A stretch of 64,000 nt of DNA from Clostridiales bacterium (GCA_017551865.1 JAFZKB010000014.1:1-64000); one strand, 5' to 3'; positions 17,631-26,167 are shown, counted from the first letter of the stretch. Notes: generated by a model not told the origin, from the sequence alone. Translations and numbers: made by a program.

Positions 17631-17683
17631 GGTCTATAGCTTTAAACCAACTTTAGTTTACAACTATAGACCAATGAAGTCAA
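17631..17683 (-). promoter_or_regulatory. blaI-blaR1 promoter and operator
   Basis: Minus-strand promoter: -35 TTGACT (17678-17683), 17-bp spacer, -10 TAAACT (17655-17660). A perfect 9-bp inverted repeat, GGTCTATAG (17631-17639) with CTATAGACC (17664-17672), brackets the -10 and fills the spacer. The shorter dyad TAAAC/GTTTA lies between. The layout fits repression by a BlaI dimer pair. The arms do not contain the TACA/TGTA core of staphylococcal BlaI sites. Confidence 0.7.
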
Positions 17684-17728
17684 TAGGGGACCTTGAATTA
17701 GTTTTGCGTCTGGTAGGAAAAAAGAAAA

Positions 17729-17760
17729 GGACTACGGTTTCCCGTAGTCCTCTTTATTTA
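17729..17760 (-). terminator. terminator of the secreted Cys-rich protein gene
   Basis: GGACTACGG (17729-17737) and CCGTAGTCC (17742-17750) form a 9-bp stem with a 4-base loop. On the minus strand it is followed by TTTTCTTTTTT, placing it just after the gene that ends at 17794. Confidence 0.8.
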
Positions 17761-17793
17761 GCGATAGTTCAGCAATTTTATACGATTAAAGAA

Positions 17794-18213
17794 TTATCCG
17801 CTGATTCCACAACGTCTGCAGTAATACTCTCTATATCCGCAAACGACTCTCGATGCCCATAAATGACCGAGTGCTGGAATTGTCATGTGAGAAGTTGTTC
17901 CACAACGAGTGCATCTGTAAAAACCGGCACCAGCTGTGGTACAAGTAGGCGATTGAATCGTCGTAACTAACTGCCAGTTATGTCCGAGTGCATTACCATA
18001 TACATACTGATATACTCCACACTTGGTGCATCTGCAATATGTCACAGATTGTCTGGTGCAGTCCGCAGACTGAATATATACAATATTGCACCAGTTGTGA
18101 TCACAACCGGCATTCGCTTTTTTATTGTATGACCCTGTAAATGCAGCGAATGATGTGAAAACGATTACTAAAGCTACGATAATTCTAAATGTTTTACTCT
18201 TAAAAAATCTCAT
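17794..18213 (-). CDS. secreted Cys-rich repeat protein
   Basis: A 139-residue exported protein. Residues 1-35 are a signal peptide (RFFKSKTFRIIVALVIVF ... KANA, cleavage probably after ANA). The mature part has imperfect repeats built on a paired CxxC pattern: CTRQSVTYCRCTKCG, then CTTAGAGFYRCTRCG, then CGYREYYCRRCG, the first two followed by an ALGHxW signature. Such repeats are seen in surface proteins of gut Bacillota and may bind metal or be disulfide-free zinc knuckles; the function is unknown. AGGGG precedes ATG 18213. A short open frame with a strong ribosome site lies upstream in the leader. Confidence 0.65.
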   Translation of the reverse strand: MRFFKSKTFRIIVALVIVFTSFAAFTGSYNKKANAGCDHNWCNIVYIQSADCTRQSVTYCRCTKCGVYQYVYGNALGHNWQLVTTIQSPTCTTAGAGFYRCTRCGTTSHMTIPALGHLWASRVVCGYREYYCRRCGISG

Positions 18214-18268
18214 GTTTTTAACCCCTTTTAACTTGTTGACTTGTTGGATAAATTACAAAAAAGGTAAG

Positions 18269-18325
18269 TCAAAAACTCGTTCCTTCGGCATGCCGAAGGA
18301 ACACTTCCGTGTGTTCTTTTTGCAT
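18269..18325 (-). CDS. possible 18-residue leader peptide
   Basis: ATG 18325 follows AAGGAGGTAG with nine bases between, an ideal ribosome site and the best in this stretch. The frame encodes MQKEHTEVFLRHAEGTSF and stops at 18269, 55 bp before the secreted protein's ATG. The last half is encoded inside a 24-bp perfect palindrome. No homologue is known to me. It could be a leader peptide coupled to hairpin formation, or simply the start of a degenerated gene. Confidence 0.35.
   Translation of the reverse strand: MQKEHTEVFLRHAEGTSF
18279..18302 (-). terminator. 24-bp perfect palindrome, possible terminator or attenuator
   Basis: GTTCCTTCGGCA (18279-18290) is followed directly by its exact reverse complement (18291-18302). 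On the minus strand it precedes GAGTTTTTG, a short T-tract, so it may end the transcript of the solute-binding-protein gene. A second hairpin, GAACAC/GTGTTC (18299-18316), overlaps its edge and would compete with it. Confidence 0.5.
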
Positions 18326-18441
18326 ATTCCCAAACTACCTCCTTAGATATAAAGTTTGCCAACCCCATTACATTACAATTCAATTGTATCGTATTATTGA
18401 GAAAAGAAAAGTGGAATCTCAAAAGAAATAGATACATATAT

Positions 18442-20256
18442 TTACAGTTCTTTCACGACGATTGAAGCGCGATTTTGGATGTTTTTCATGACTTCCTCAA
18501 CGCTCCGATCTCCAGCGAAATAGCCGGCCGCTTCTTCGCAGATGATGTTGAAAATTGCAGGATCTCCGCCTGTGGATATCGTGACATTTTCCGCGAGTTC
18601 TTTGAAGGTAGAAAAATCTTCATCGATGACAGGAGTGACCATCATTCTGGCGATCTGAGGTCCGTCCTTTGCCTCGGTCTCGTAGAATTCATTTCGATTG
18701 TCCATCATAATCTTGGCTTCTTTTTCGAAAGCTTCTTTTCGGACAGAACTACTGAACTGGAGCTGATACTCCTGGCCTTCACCTTCCATGAAAGCGCGGA
18801 TAAAATCCCAGGCTAGACCTTTACACTTACTAGAAGAAACGATGCCCAGAGTCAGTGACGGTGATACAGCCATGGCGGTCTTCTCCCTAGCAGGGAATCC
18901 GACAAATGCTGCAGTTCCGGCACAGTAATCTCTGGATACAGCGACATCGTAGACGTTATTCAGCCAGGATACTTTTATGGCCAGCATGCCTTCTTTGAAC
19001 TTTTCTTGGCAAAGATCAAAATCGCCTTCCAGACTTCCTTCGTCAGGGACTACCTTCTTCATATGGACTTCGGCTTCATCATCTGGGATCTTCGTAACGC
19101 CATATTTCTTGACCGTTTCGAGAATATGCTTCATATCCTCATTTAGAAAATCTACGGTCCCGTTCTTATAGTCGACAAACTGCGGAAGGGAAGTTCCCAG
19201 CATGAGCTCCAGCAGTTCGTTATAGAGGACACCCTGTACGAAACTTACTTCCTCCGGCACTTTTCCTGAAGCATCGAAAAATTCGCTGTATGTCCAGCCG
19301 ACGGAACCGGGAACGATGTCGGTATTTACTGTCAGACCTTCCAGCCCGAAGCGGACGGGAATGTGGTAAAGACAGCCATTTGTTTCACATGCACGGAAGA
19401 TGTTGTCGAAATACTTTTTCCGCTTGATGCCGTCTCTTCCGTCTATGTACTGGTTCATGTCTTCCATGATCGCATCCGTGCGGAAAGCGACAGAATCAAA
19501 CATATTGACGAGGATATCCGGGCCGGATCCGGAGAGTGTGTCCAGATAGATCGATCTTTCGATATCCGAGTATCCTTCGTCTTCGTTTAAACCTTCCGTG
19601 TAATCGACGAGTACGATACGTGCACTGTTCTTCTCGTTATAGGAATAGCTGCTGGCGAAAGAAAGAAGATCCGTGCACTGGGAGAGGTTTTCTCCACCGA
19701 TGACGATCAGGCGTTTTCCTGCGTGAGGATTCGTTTCCGCACGTGTCAGATGGATCAGGAACGGCTTGTTCGACTCATAACTTTTATGCCCGATCGCCAG
19801 GATCTCATTTTCACTTTTTGGAGTGACGGTGATATCTTTCATGAGGGCACGGTCCACATCGGTATCGTTCCACGAAAAGATCTGTTCGACAGATGCTTTT
19901 TGAATATCGTATTTGAAACAGCCACTGTAGGAATTGGCGAAAAGACCATCTTTGGTGGCTACGATCGTTCCGTAGGAGGAAAGCACACTGACGTCGACGC
20001 CATCTTTCAACTTACCGTTGCCGATATCGACTTCTTTTAGAAGGATAGAGGTGCTGTCGCTATAGTTTCCGTTAGAAGAGACAACGTAATTTTTGTTGTT
20101 TTCCTGGATAATGCCACCCTTTAAAATGCGGTCCTTATCGGAGAGTTCACAGATCATTTTCCCATCTTTACTGAAAACGCTTATCCGACCGCCGCTGGAA
20201 TACGCATAATTTCCGTTGTCGAGGATCTCCAGAGAAGCTTCATAACTGTACGTCAA
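18442..20256 (-). CDS. solute-binding-protein-like protein with propeller-like N-terminus, 5' end probably lost
   Basis: Open frame of 604 residues. Residues about 1-175 show short beta-strand repeats (LEILDNGNYAYSSGGRISVF, LFANSYSGCFKYDI) like a beta-propeller; residues about 180-604 resemble ABC-transporter extracellular solute-binding proteins (GPDILVNMFDS, TDIVPGSVGWTYSEFF, SPSLTLGIVSSSKCKGLAWDF). Such proteins are normally lipoproteins, but here no signal peptide or lipobox exists: the frame opens with TTG 20256 directly after an in-frame TAA. A plausible minus promoter would start transcription about four bases upstream. Most likely the 5' end is truncated and the gene is a pseudogene; no ABC permease lies beside it. 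Confidence 0.6.
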   Translation of the reverse strand: MTYSYEASLEILDNGNYAYSSGGRISVFSKDGKMICELSDKDRILKGGIIQENNKNYVVSSNGNYSDSTSILLKEVDIGNGKLKDGVDVSVLSSYGTIVATKDGLFANSYSGCFKYDIQKASVEQIFSWNDTDVDRALMKDITVTPKSENEILAIGHKSYESNKPFLIHLTRAETNPHAGKRLIVIGGENLSQCTDLLSFASSYSYNEKNSARIVLVDYTEGLNEDEGYSDIERSIYLDTLSGSGPDILVNMFDSVAFRTDAIMEDMNQYIDGRDGIKRKKYFDNIFRACETNGCLYHIPVRFGLEGLTVNTDIVPGSVGWTYSEFFDASGKVPEEVSFVQGVLYNELLELMLGTSLPQFVDYKNGTVDFLNEDMKHILETVKKYGVTKIPDDEAEVHMKKVVPDEGSLEGDFDLCQEKFKEGMLAIKVSWLNNVYDVAVSRDYCAGTAAFVGFPAREKTAMAVSPSLTLGIVSSSKCKGLAWDFIRAFMEGEGQEYQLQFSSSVRKEAFEKEAKIMMDNRNEFYETEAKDGPQIARMMVTPVIDEDFSTFKELAENVTISTGGDPAIFNIICEEAAGYFAGDRSVEEVMKNIQNRASIVVKEL

Positions 20257-20266
20257 TTACAATTTC

Positions 20267-20295
20267 ATTCTATCATGCGCATATTTCTCTTCCAA
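20267..20295 (-). promoter_or_regulatory. candidate promoter abutting the truncated SBP gene
   Basis: Minus strand: TTGGAA (20290-20295), 17-bp spacer, TAGAAT (20267-20272). Transcription would begin near 20260, leaving essentially no leader before TTG 20256. Confidence 0.4.
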
Positions 20296-20434
20296 CTGGA
20301 TAAAATGAGAAATTAGTCACTTAGCTACAGATATTGAAAGAAGTCTATTTTTTCATTGATCGATGAGAGCTGAGGAAGGGGTGATCAACTGTGGTACAAT
20401 ACCTTATGATATGAATTCTGAGGAGAATAGTTAC

Positions 20435-21115
20435 ATGGGGAAAAAAGACAACAAGGAAAAGACAAAAGAATCAAGAAAACTCACCGAGGCGGAGATCCGC
20501 AGAACGGAAATCTTCAAGGTCAAGGAATCATCTATTCTGGAAAAGGGCTATGAGCGAAAAGACATCACGATCTCGATCGCCAAAGCCAATTTCGTCGGGC
20601 TGCTTCTGACTCTCCCTTTCGTTATAGCACTTGCTGCAGGGTATTATTTCCGAAACGGTGAATTTGGAATCAGTAAGCTTATGCACGAAAATCTCGCGCT
20701 TTACTTCATCTATCTGGCAATCGTGATCGTATCGGCGATCCCGCTGGCTGTGATTCACGAACGCATCCATGGTCTTTGCTGGAGCTTTTCGGCAGAAAAT
20801 GGTTCGAAAGACATTGAATACGGTTTCATTAAAGAGCAGCTCACGCCGTATTGCACATGTCTGTCGCCGCTTAAAAAGCCTGCTTATATTTTCGGCTCTC
20901 TTATGCCGATGACGATCCTCGGGATCATCCTCGGGATCATCTCGATCTTTATAGGAAACATCTGCCTTTTTATCATCGCGGTCCTTCAGACGATCGGCGG
21001 TTCGGGAGATATTCTTATTACCAGCATGCTTTTGCGCTATAAGACATCCGGAAAAGATGTCATTTTGATGGATCATCCGACAGAGTGCGGACTTGTGGCA
21101 TTTGAGAAGAAGTGA
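20435..21115 (+). CDS. DUF3267-type membrane metalloprotease-like protein
   Basis: A 226-residue membrane protein with a charged N-terminal 45 residues and about four hydrophobic segments. The second ends in IPLAVIHERIHGLCW near residue 112, an HExxH zinc motif at a membrane edge as in the DUF3267 family (putative site-2-protease-like membrane peptidases). Substrate unknown. ATG 20435 is taken because GAGGAG lies nine bases upstream; an earlier ATG at 20363 has no ribosome site. The kinase gene follows after 28 bp, so it may belong to the same transcript as the two-component system and perhaps act on a membrane signal. Confidence 0.75.
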   Translation: MGKKDNKEKTKESRKLTEAEIRRTEIFKVKESSILEKGYERKDITISIAKANFVGLLLTLPFVIALAAGYYFRNGEFGISKLMHENLALYFIYLAIVIVSAIPLAVIHERIHGLCWSFSAENGSKDIEYGFIKEQLTPYCTCLSPLKKPAYIFGSLMPMTILGIILGIISIFIGNICLFIIAVLQTIGGSGDILITSMLLRYKTSGKDVILMDHPTECGLVAFEKK

Positions 21116-21143
21116 CCGGTACTTTTTAAAAAGAGGAAAAGCG

Positions 21144-22340
21144 ATGAAGATCGGTTCGGAAGAAAAAAAGGTTTTCTGGTATGTGGCGATGATTTGCATC
21201 ATGGTCGTAAGTCTCATCGTCTTTATCCAGGGCCGGGCTTTCTTAAGCATACTTTGGTTTACGCTGGCCATGATCCTGGCAAATACGTCTTTCTTTATGG
21301 ACGGGGCCAAGGGGAAAGTAAGCAGGTACATTCTTGCGGCGGGAATTTTTGCCGTCCTGGTTTTCTGCCCGAAATGGTATCTCGGGATCATTTGTATCCC
21401 GATCCTTTCGTATGCGCTTATAGAGAATACTATGGCGGACCGGATCGTGCGCTTCTTTTTATGCGCGTTTTCTTTCGGTATCCTAATATACAAAGAACGT
21501 CCGGATCCTATCGTTTCTCTGATATGTGCAGGGAGTCTTCTTGGCGCATATCTTCTCATGGAGATGTGCCTTGTGGTATTTAGGAAATACCTACTTACGA
21601 ATGAGAAGCTGGAGCGGGCACTTACAGCTTCGGCCGTCGACGCGATGGAGCAGAGGAACCTTCGCGAGCAATTAGCCAAAAGCATGTCTGTTAACGAACA
21701 TAATGCGCGTCTTGAGGAGCGCGAGCGTATCTCAAGAGATATCCATAACTACGTCGGTCATACGCTTTCGGCGGCAACCGTTACGCTGGATGCGGCTTCG
21801 ATGCTGGTTCCGAATGACCAGGAAAGGGCGCTCGAGAAGATCGATGTGGCCAATTCGCGGGTGCATGAGGCGATCTCTTCGGTGCGAAGTGTCGTCCGAA
21901 CGCTTGATGCCGATGACGACTGTATCGAGCTTTCCGACTATATGAAGTCGCTCGAAAGCATGACGCGTGAGTTCATGATGGATACCGAGATCAAGGTGTA
22001 CCATAACTTCTCGCAGATCGATCAGGAAGGAAGACTGCCGATCGGTACGGCGTCTTTTCTCAGCAGTTCACTTTCGGAACTACTGACGAACGGGGTCAAG
22101 CACGGAAATGCGAAGATCTTCGTGGTGACGTTTATTTACGATACGAAAAATGTAAGGCTGAAGGTACAGGATAACGGATGCGGATTCGGAAAACTCTCAG
22201 CAAATGAGAAGAAGATCCGGATCAATAACGGCTTCGGCCTTCGGAAAATGCTGGAATATGCGGAGAAGCACGGTGGCTCATGTGTGATCGAAAGTGAAGA
22301 CGGATTTACGGTGAGCCTGTCGCTTCCGCTGGAGGGATGA
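21144..22340 (+). CDS. NarL/LiaS-type sensor histidine kinase
   Basis: A 398-residue membrane kinase. About six hydrophobic segments fill the first 145 residues with little extracellular loop, suggesting membrane-stress sensing. A HisKA_3 dimerisation domain has the phospho-acceptor His201 in ERISRDIHNYVGHTLSA. The ATPase domain has the N box LSELLTNGVKHGNAKI, G1 DNGCGFG and G2 NGFGLRKML. It should phosphorylate the LuxR-type regulator encoded next, whose ATG overlaps its stop by four bases. ATG 21144 follows AAGAGGAAAA. An ABC exporter operon lies downstream beyond a terminator. Confidence 0.92.
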   Translation: MKIGSEEKKVFWYVAMICIMVVSLIVFIQGRAFLSILWFTLAMILANTSFFMDGAKGKVSRYILAAGIFAVLVFCPKWYLGIICIPILSYALIENTMADRIVRFFLCAFSFGILIYKERPDPIVSLICAGSLLGAYLLMEMCLVVFRKYLLTNEKLERALTASAVDAMEQRNLREQLAKSMSVNEHNARLEERERISRDIHNYVGHTLSAATVTLDAASMLVPNDQERALEKIDVANSRVHEAISSVRSVVRTLDADDDCIELSDYMKSLESMTREFMMDTEIKVYHNFSQIDQEGRLPIGTASFLSSSLSELLTNGVKHGNAKIFVVTFIYDTKNVRLKVQDNGCGFGKLSANEKKIRINNGFGLRKMLEYAEKHGGSCVIESEDGFTVSLSLPLEG

Positions 22341-23026
22341 ATATGGTGAAGATACTGCTTGTCGATGATGAACCCCTGCTTTTGGAAAGCCTCGAGATCA
22401 TTCTGACGATGTCCGGGGACTACGAAGTCTGTGGCAAAGCGGGAAATGGTGTGGAAGCTCTGGATCTTCTGTCTCAGGATGTTCCCGATGTCATGCTCGT
22501 GGACCTCAATATGCCGGGGATGGGCGGGATCGAACTGATCCCGAAGGTGCGCTCGGAGCATCCGGACATCAAGATCATCGTGCTGACGACTTTTTACGAT
22601 GAAAAGAGCATTGCCAGTGCGATCGCCGGCGGCGCCAGCGGATATCTTCTCAAGGATTCCGGTAAGGATGCGATTCTTAATGCCGTAGAACAGGCCGTCA
22701 AGGGGCAGAGTGTACTGGACATCAAGGTTATGCAGAAACTAAATGCCATGATGGCATCGGGCACTTCTTTACAGGAAGAAGGAAACGGGAAGTCAGGTGG
22801 GGCTTCGAATACGGCTTCGGGAAAGGATCTTTCCGAGTATGGGCTGACGGAAAGAGAAAAGGAGATCTGCCGGCTGATCTGCGAAGGATGTACAAACGCT
22901 CAGATCGCTTCGATCCTTTACATCTCCGAAGGCACGGTCAAGAACTATGTATCGACGATCTACGACAAATTCAACGAGCACGACCGGACGCGGCTGGTGC
23001 TGAAACTGAAGGACTATACGTTCTGA
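22337..23026 (+). CDS. NarL/LuxR-type response regulator
   Basis: A 229-residue two-domain regulator. The receiver (1-125) has the acidic pair D10-D11, phospho-acceptor Asp56 in MLVDLNMPGMGG and the KDS lysine region. The DNA-binding domain (about 165-229) is the four-helix LuxR type: LTEREKEICRLICEGCTNAQ and ISEGTVKNYVSTIYDKF. It is translationally coupled to the kinase and ends at a strong terminator, so the target is probably the ABC transporter operon that begins about 125 bp downstream (inference). Confidence 0.93.
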   Translation: MNMVKILLVDDEPLLLESLEIILTMSGDYEVCGKAGNGVEALDLLSQDVPDVMLVDLNMPGMGGIELIPKVRSEHPDIKIIVLTTFYDEKSIASAIAGGASGYLLKDSGKDAILNAVEQAVKGQSVLDIKVMQKLNAMMASGTSLQEEGNGKSGGASNTASGKDLSEYGLTEREKEICRLICEGCTNAQIASILYISEGTVKNYVSTIYDKFNEHDRTRLVLKLKDYTF

Positions 23027-23051
23027 TGAATCGATAAGAAAAACGTATATG

Positions 23052-23091
23052 ACCCCGGTCATGTGAAAAGATATGACCGGGGTAACTTTTT
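23052..23091 (+). terminator. strong intrinsic terminator
   Basis: ACCCCGGTCAT (23052-23062) and ATGACCGGGGT (23073-23083) form an 11-bp stem followed by AACTTTTT. It separates the two-component system from the ABC exporter operon. Confidence 0.9.
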
Positions 23092-23150
23092 GCCCCGAAG
23101 GAAGATTGGTAAAGTGGAGTCAAGTTGAAAAAAGGGGTGAACAATCTACA

Positions 23151-24293
23151 ATGCACGCGACTAGATCAAAACTGTCCCCATGGCCGTATCTTCGGAACAA
23201 CCGGGTACGTTCTGCTGTGCTGATCATCTGCCTTGCCATGTTTATGGTCATGATTTATGTGATGAACTATATCATCGGCGGGACGATCGAGCCTTTTGAA
23301 AAATGCGATGTCGAAAACTTTGACCGGCTTCGTGTCATTTCTCCGGATCTGGGACTCAATTATGAAGAGTACGATTCGGACGAAGCTTTTCTGACGGAAG
23401 CCTGGAGACGGGCGGTGATCTGCGGACAGAAACTCGAGGAGCATGAGGACGTCATTTCGGCGGTGCCTTTTGCATGGCAGGCAACGACCCTCAATTCATT
23501 CATCGGTATGTATGGTGTCAGATGCTATCTTTTCCTCAACAGTACAGACTGCGAAAAATATTACTCGCATATGGAAGCCAAACTCATCTCCGGAAGAATG
23601 CCTGAAAAACCGGGAGAGATACTGATCGACAAGAAACTTAAGGATAATCACAAAAACGACAATACGCTTCTTCAACTTATGGGAAGTGACTATCAAGTGG
23701 TCGGTATCGTATCCGCGGACTACTATCTGGCTTTCGGTATTGCTCTCGAAGCAGAAAACGACGTCAATATCCTGGCGATGACACGTCCCGGAAGTGATGT
23801 GGACCTGCGTGAGGTCATAAAGGAGAAGGGATACGATTACACGTATTATCTGGATCAGGCAAAAGCCAAGGTCAACCTCGTGGATAGCATGGGCGGATCT
23901 CTCGATACAGTGCAGTCGATCATGACGGGAGTTTCCGGTACGCTTCTTCTGATCTGCGTCGTCGTGGTCCTTTCGCTTCACATCATGGACCGCCACAACG
24001 AGTGGTGCCTTCTGAATTCCATCGGATTTAAGACCAGTGAGATCTACCTCATGGCGTTAAAAGAAATATTGATCTGTGTGTTCTTCGCACTTACTGTCGG
24101 TGCGGTTCTTTGCTTTGGGGCATGTTACCTTTTGGAATTGCTGCTTTATAACCCGATCGGCATCACGATCCGGATCTTCCGACCGGCCGCGTTCCCGAGG
24201 ATCCTCATGGTCATGGCGGCGCTCATAGGTATCGTGCAGATCCCACTGTTTAGTGGTATGAGAAAGATTCAGACGATCGATGCGATCGAGTAA
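23151..24293 (+). CDS. MacB/FtsX-like ABC transporter permease
   Basis: A 380-residue permease with the MacB/FtsX layout: one N-terminal membrane helix (VRSAVLIICLAMFMVMIYVM), an extracellular domain of about 215 residues, then three C-terminal helices (MTGVSGTLLLICVVVVLSL; LMALKEILICVFFALTVGAV; a final segment near ILMVMAALIGIV). These partner with one ATPase to expel peptides, antibiotics or lipids. ATG 23151 follows AAAGGGGTG. The N-terminus PYLRNNRVRSAVL is like that of the second permease in the operon (TYIKNNKWRSAVL), so the two are paralogues that may form a heterodimer. Confidence 0.85.
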   Translation: MHATRSKLSPWPYLRNNRVRSAVLIICLAMFMVMIYVMNYIIGGTIEPFEKCDVENFDRLRVISPDLGLNYEEYDSDEAFLTEAWRRAVICGQKLEEHEDVISAVPFAWQATTLNSFIGMYGVRCYLFLNSTDCEKYYSHMEAKLISGRMPEKPGEILIDKKLKDNHKNDNTLLQLMGSDYQVVGIVSADYYLAFGIALEAENDVNILAMTRPGSDVDLREVIKEKGYDYTYYLDQAKAKVNLVDSMGGSLDTVQSIMTGVSGTLLLICVVVVLSLHIMDRHNEWCLLNSIGFKTSEIYLMALKEILICVFFALTVGAVLCFGACYLLELLLYNPIGITIRIFRPAAFPRILMVMAALIGIVQIPLFSGMRKIQTIDAIE

Positions 24294-24310
24294 GTAGAAG
24301 GAGAGAAGAT

Positions 24311-24991
24311 ATGTTTATACTTAAAGATGCAACCATGATCTACGATATGGACAAAGAGGAGAAGGTGTATGCCATGAAGAGCATGAACATCACCTTCCCG
24401 GATACAGGCTTAGTCGGTATCATCGGGCCTTCCGGCTCAGGAAAATCCACCCTGATGTACACCATGTCCACTTTGAAGAAACTGACTTCCGGTGATGTCA
24501 GCTATAACGGCAAATCCTTATCTTCGATCAGCGATTCCGAGAAGCAGAATCTTCGCAGAAACGAGTTCGGCTTCGTATTCCAAAGACATTATCTGATCAA
24601 CTATATGACGGCGCTGGATAATGCGATCATTGCCGCGAACATGCCGGCAAATGAAGCGAGAAAGAAAGCCACGGATCTTCTTTTGGAGATCGGTCTTAAG
24701 AAGAATGAACTGAATCACCGGCCGAATAAGCTTTCCGGAGGCCAGCGGCAGAGAGTGGCGATTGCCAGAGCTATGATGAATGACCCTAAGGTTCTTTTCG
24801 CGGATGAGCCGACGGCCTCTCTTGACCACGAGAATGCTTTCCTCGTTATGGAGCGGCTGAAAGAATACGCAAAAGACCGCCTGGTCATTGTTATCACGCA
24901 TGATACGAGCATCATCAAGGATGCGGATTTGACAGTGAAGATCTGGGACGGAAGCATCTCCGAAGTGGAGACGAAGGGAGAGACCGCATGA
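24311..24991 (+). CDS. MacB/LolD-type ABC transporter ATP-binding protein
   Basis: A 226-residue ATPase of the MacB/LolD subfamily: Walker A GPSGSGKS, Q-loop FVFQRHYLIN, signature KLSGGQRQRVAIARAM, Walker B VLFADEPTASLD and H-loop VITHD. It powers the two flanking permeases by mechanotransmission. It lies between them, 17 bp after the first and overlapping the second by four bases, so the operon order is permease-ATPase-permease. The likely role is export of or protection from a membrane-active compound sensed by the upstream kinase (inference). Confidence 0.94.
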   Translation: MFILKDATMIYDMDKEEKVYAMKSMNITFPDTGLVGIIGPSGSGKSTLMYTMSTLKKLTSGDVSYNGKSLSSISDSEKQNLRRNEFGFVFQRHYLINYMTALDNAIIAANMPANEARKKATDLLLEIGLKKNELNHRPNKLSGGQRQRVAIARAMMNDPKVLFADEPTASLDHENAFLVMERLKEYAKDRLVIVITHDTSIIKDADLTVKIWDGSISEVETKGETA

Positions 24992-26085
24992 GACCTTTTT
25001 CTGCGTTCACCTACATAAAGAATAACAAGTGGCGTTCGGCCGTTCTCGTTCTGATGATGTCGTTTATCACAGTATGCTTCATCGGCGGTATGTATGCGGA
25101 TAATCCGGGTGAGACGTTCCGTGTTGCGCTGGAGGGTCCAAGCAAGTATCTTCTCATCGAACAAAGAGGAAACAGTAACGATTCGTTTTCCCAGTTCGAC
25201 AAACTGAAGGAGGAACTGCCATCTATGCTTCCTTCTGAAGCTCAGACGGTCCTTAACATCAATCATGGATATTGCGATTATGACTGCATCATGATGTTCA
25301 ACTGCACCACGGACAACCTCGTTTTCGGCAGCGAAGAAGACTTCGAGCTTTTCAAGCAGAGGACAGGATTGGTCCCGCAGGATGTGGTGCTGCATGACAG
25401 ACAGATCGCTCTTTCCGAGCAGCTTGCGAATAACCGCGGACTCAAACTGGGAGATCCTGTCAAGGAAGGAAGTTCAGTAAAGGTGGGAGCGATCATGGAT
25501 GTCCCGGGCATGCAGGCCGTTCAGATAACAGATGTGAGTTTTCACGATTCTCTGCTGGTCATAAGCAGTGGTGAAGTAGATGAGGAAAAACTCAGTAACG
25601 ATCTGAATTCTCTGGCATATGAGATCATGTCGAAGTATCCGCTTATAAATGCCGTGACCAATGCAACGAATCTGGATGAGATCAACCAGCAGATCAGTTT
25701 CATGAACTACATTTTCGGAGCGATCGTCGTTCTTGTGGGCATCGTGCTTTTGATAACGATCAATGCGGCTTTCACAGCTGCCTACGATAAGAGAAAACAC
25801 GAGTTCGCGATCTATATGGCCATTGGCTTTACAAAGGGACAGATCTTCCGGAAAATCGCTTCCGAAGTGCTGATACTGAATGTGGCAGCCATGGCGCTCG
25901 GCGCTGTTTTAAATGTCGGCGTGATCCTGGTTCTGAACCAGGTGTTCTGGAGTTCCGGTCACCATTTCTACCGCGCATCGAAGATGGCCTTGATCGGCAC
26001 AATGATCGCAGAAGTGCTCGTTATCCTTTCGCTCATACTGCTGAACTGGCGGAAAGTTCGAAAGTGCGAAGTGACGGAAGAATAA
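24988..26085 (+). CDS. MacB/FtsX-like ABC transporter permease
   Basis: A 365-residue permease with one N-terminal helix (AVLVLMMSFITVCFIGGMY), an extracellular domain of about 200 residues and three C-terminal helices (NYIFGAIVVLVGIVLLITI; LILNVAAMALGAVLNVGVIL; MIAEVLVILSLILLNW). Cytoplasmic YDKRKHEFAIYMAIGFTKGQIFRKI is the FtsX coupling segment that touches the ATPase. Its ATG overlaps the ATPase stop by four bases. It ends 12 bp before the terminator that closes the operon. Confidence 0.87.
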   Translation: MRPFSAFTYIKNNKWRSAVLVLMMSFITVCFIGGMYADNPGETFRVALEGPSKYLLIEQRGNSNDSFSQFDKLKEELPSMLPSEAQTVLNINHGYCDYDCIMMFNCTTDNLVFGSEEDFELFKQRTGLVPQDVVLHDRQIALSEQLANNRGLKLGDPVKEGSSVKVGAIMDVPGMQAVQITDVSFHDSLLVISSGEVDEEKLSNDLNSLAYEIMSKYPLINAVTNATNLDEINQQISFMNYIFGAIVVLVGIVLLITINAAFTAAYDKRKHEFAIYMAIGFTKGQIFRKIASEVLILNVAAMALGAVLNVGVILVLNQVFWSSGHHFYRASKMALIGTMIAEVLVILSLILLNWRKVRKCEVTEE

Positions 26086-26097
26086 AGGACGATTCAG

Positions 26098-26128
26098 AAA
26101 GGGTGTCTTTTGTTGGGACACCCTTTTT
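26098..26128 (+). terminator. terminator of the MacB-like ABC operon
   Basis: AAAGGGTGTC (26098-26107) pairs with GACACCC (26117-26123) and the T-run TTTTT that follows. Confidence 0.88.
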
Positions 26129-26167
26129 CGTTTGCCTTTTCGACAGGAGACCTCATAGAGGTCCATC

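Noticed and set aside
20528..21685. 385-residue minus-strand ORF
   Set aside because: Basic, motif-free peptide entirely antisense to the DUF3267 and kinase genes, which have clear domains and ribosome sites.
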